Assembly: GCA_037577475.1 (NCBI GenBank)
Contig: CM075194.1
Span: forward strand, 10,186,492 to 10,250,491
Direction of reading: 5' to 3'
Source: Chaunax sp. Z400
Taxonomy: Eukaryota; Chordata; Actinopteri; Lophiiformes; Chaunacidae
DNA length: 64,000 nt
Positions 61,851 to 64,000 of the stretch are shown here, in pieces. Each line of letters opens with the position of its first letter. Within the stretch, counting starts at the first letter, position 1. Position numbers and translations under genes: made by a program. The notes under the pieces were generated by a model that saw only the letters and a program-made list of their open reading frames with translations, did no database searches and was not told where the DNA came from.

Positions 61851-64000
61851 GGGCTCCACTCCTCAGTCAGACAGCAGCCTGCTGAAAGAACACATCTCAC
61901 ATCCTGCTTCTGCTTTTCCCCTACAAAACAAATTAGACGTCTGAGTTATTTCATAACATCACATTGCTAAGAAGCGTAAAAACTGCCCTGATCTCCTTCT
62001 GACAAAGTTTGACGTATAGAAAATAGGTCTTTTCCATTTGCGTCATTGTGTCCTTTTGTCAAGGTTTATGGTCTGAATATCTGAGCGTAGCCCAAACACT
62101 TCAGATGTAATCCAAGGATGCTCACAAGTATCTTATGGTTGTTATCGTCTCATTCCCAGGTTGTCAAATATTGATGATTTGATCAGTATTTGATGACTCC
62201 AGAATGAGTCAATTCATTGTTTTTCTCTAAAATCCTGCACCTTAGACTATAACTGATGGTGAGTCATGGTACATGTTACCAGTTTATAAGTCAAGTTTTG
62301 TTATTAAACTTAACATCATATTCATTTGCTAACACAAAGTTAATGATTTATGATGGTTTAGTATATGAACTCATGTTGTAATGTTAAAGACTAACTTTTT
62401 GTGAATAAAGAGAAAAAAGATTAATTCTGTTTCACATAGACAAAGAAGGGCCCACTGAATGAACATAATTAATGTCTCTTGTCTTTGCTTTTCCTGTACA
62501 AAACAGGCCACAACATCTGTTCACTAGTAACTGATGCTAGAGGCCTGTAACAGATGCACAGTACTAAGGAAAGTGCTAGTAAAAGTTCAGAATCTAGGTT
62601 TTGCAATTGAATACAACAGTTTGGAAATAGATTTTCCTCTTGAACAATATTTTATTTTGTGGATGGCTTTGGCTGCTAATGGAAATGTTTAGCATGTGGA
62701 ACAGCTGCCAACAAATAAGTTTAGGGATGATGTTGCTTTGCGCATGAAATGACCTGGAATGGACAGCAATAAAAATGGAAATGTAAGAAAAACATTGCCT
62801 CCACCAGTGTGCATAATTTTATTGCAGACTTTCCATCCCACTCTGCCTCAAGATTAACTAACCTGGACTGTTGCTGCCTGCTCAGGCATTTATAACCATT
62901 ATTCAGGTAGTCCATTGAAATCAGTCGTGTTCTTACAACTAATACACAGTGTTTCCTCTACAGCATAGTGATCATCATTTGGTTACATCAATTGCCATTG
63001 AAATAAGCTAATATCAGTCTCGGCACAGTCTGAAGCCCTTGCATAAATTGTTAGACAGAAATGTGCAGCTTTACTTTTTATACTGACCTCATAGTGAACT
63101 GACTGTGCTTTATTTTACACAGCAATGTTCCATTGTTAAAACTGCACTTATCAATATTTATGTTATATGTTGAAAATCATATATTTTACATATATTTTTA
63201 TGTACATAAATGTATATACCATAATGTACAAAATAGCTGATCACACTCTCAGCAGGTTAACCAAAGCTATCATATACTAGGATACATTTAAACATTGATG
63301 CATAAAAAAAATCGATTTGTTCATCTTGTTGTGTCATAATTCATTATGACAATAACAATAATTCCTTTGTCTCTCAGGTAATACAGAGAGGGGTTTCTGG
63401 CACAACTTCAACAATAAAGTTGTTCGTATGCTGTGTGTTGCTGGAGTTTTTTGCCTTTTGCTCTCAGGTAATACAACATGCATGCTACTTGCTGGAAATC
63501 GAGTGAATACATGGGAACACCATATTGGTAGTAAAAATCTGGAGGAAAAGCATTCCTGTTCATATTTTGAAAATATATTCAATGTTTTTTTAATTGGGGG
63601 GAAATTGCTTTATAGTTGTGTTCAGTGAAACAAGCCCAACATTATTTTGTTTGAATGCACCACAAGTCCATCTCCACCCCATACAGCCGACAGGAAGGCA
63701 GAACACTTCAGGGTGCAGGTTTCTAAATAGCTGGAGTATTGTGGAAGCAGAGACTGGTACCCACTGGTGTGGTTGCAGCCTCTTAGAAATAAGACCGATG
63801 GAATAACATTTTCTCTCTGATTGCACTTCATGTGATTACATCTGATAAATTGATAGGTTGATTGATTGATTTTAGCATCAGCTTCTTATTTTTGTTTCGC
63901 AGCCCTGAACTTTATTATTTTAGTTTATTTTCATGTCTTTGAATGTCTCCAGTAGAAGCAGGCAGAAGTTTTCAACAAAGAAAAAAATAACCTGCCTGTA
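61851..64000. other. upstream flank, no gene seen
   Basis: AT-rich DNA with no recognised exon or mobile element. Two copies of CTCTCAGGTAATACA occur near 63375 and 63465, a short local duplication. Confidence 0.45.

Overview
The window is vertebrate nuclear DNA and almost certainly from a teleost, probably a percomorph. It is AT-rich and gene-poor, with long (CA)n and (GA)n microsatellites. It carries several dispersed repeats I recognise from spiny-rayed fish genomes: short inverted-repeat DNA elements, a tRNA-type SINE, LINE tails and Tc1/mariner remains. There are no operons, rRNA or tRNA genes, or CRISPR arrays.

Two genes can be supported, both on the minus strand and in tandem. The upstream gene is the fish TUNAR locus (also called TUNA or BNLN; I believe zebrafish megamind is the same locus). 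It was first described as a conserved neural lncRNA and encodes a 48-residue ER membrane microprotein. The complete microprotein reading frame is at 53342-53488 in one exon, just downstream of a strong 3' splice site (AG at 53528-53529). A purine-rich stretch at about 58736-59160, ending in an AAG|GTAGGT splice donor, is my candidate for the upstream TUNAR exon. The downstream gene is the orthologue of human C14orf132. Its first coding exon is only nine codons (MDLSFMAAQ, 25437-25463) and is followed at once by a GTGAGG donor. Its second coding exon is absent, so the whole left 25.4 kb is first-intron sequence and the rest of the gene lies beyond position 1. From memory, human 14q32 has the same order and orientation (TUNAR then C14orf132).

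Layout: 1-25436 is the C14orf132 intron, with many nested mobile elements. 25437-25770 holds the first coding exon, leader and TATA-like promoter in a local CpG-rich patch. 25771-50500 is intergenic and includes a Tc1/mariner transposase fossil, a large foldback and an oppositely oriented pair of related repeats. 50500-53527 is the TUNAR terminal exon and its possible long 3' UTR. 53528-58735 is a TUNAR intron, 58736-59202 the candidate first exon and promoter, and 59203-64000 is upstream flank.

Three observations deserve follow-up. First, TUNAR and C14orf132 both end in a closely similar C-terminal membrane segment, and their introns appear to share phase 0, so they may be ancient tandem paralogues. 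Second, the proposed TUNAR splice keeps the reading frame open, which would allow an 85-residue N-terminally extended form. Third, several non-repetitive AT/homeobox-rich blocks look like developmental enhancers. Family names, synteny and human sequences come from memory; no search was run.
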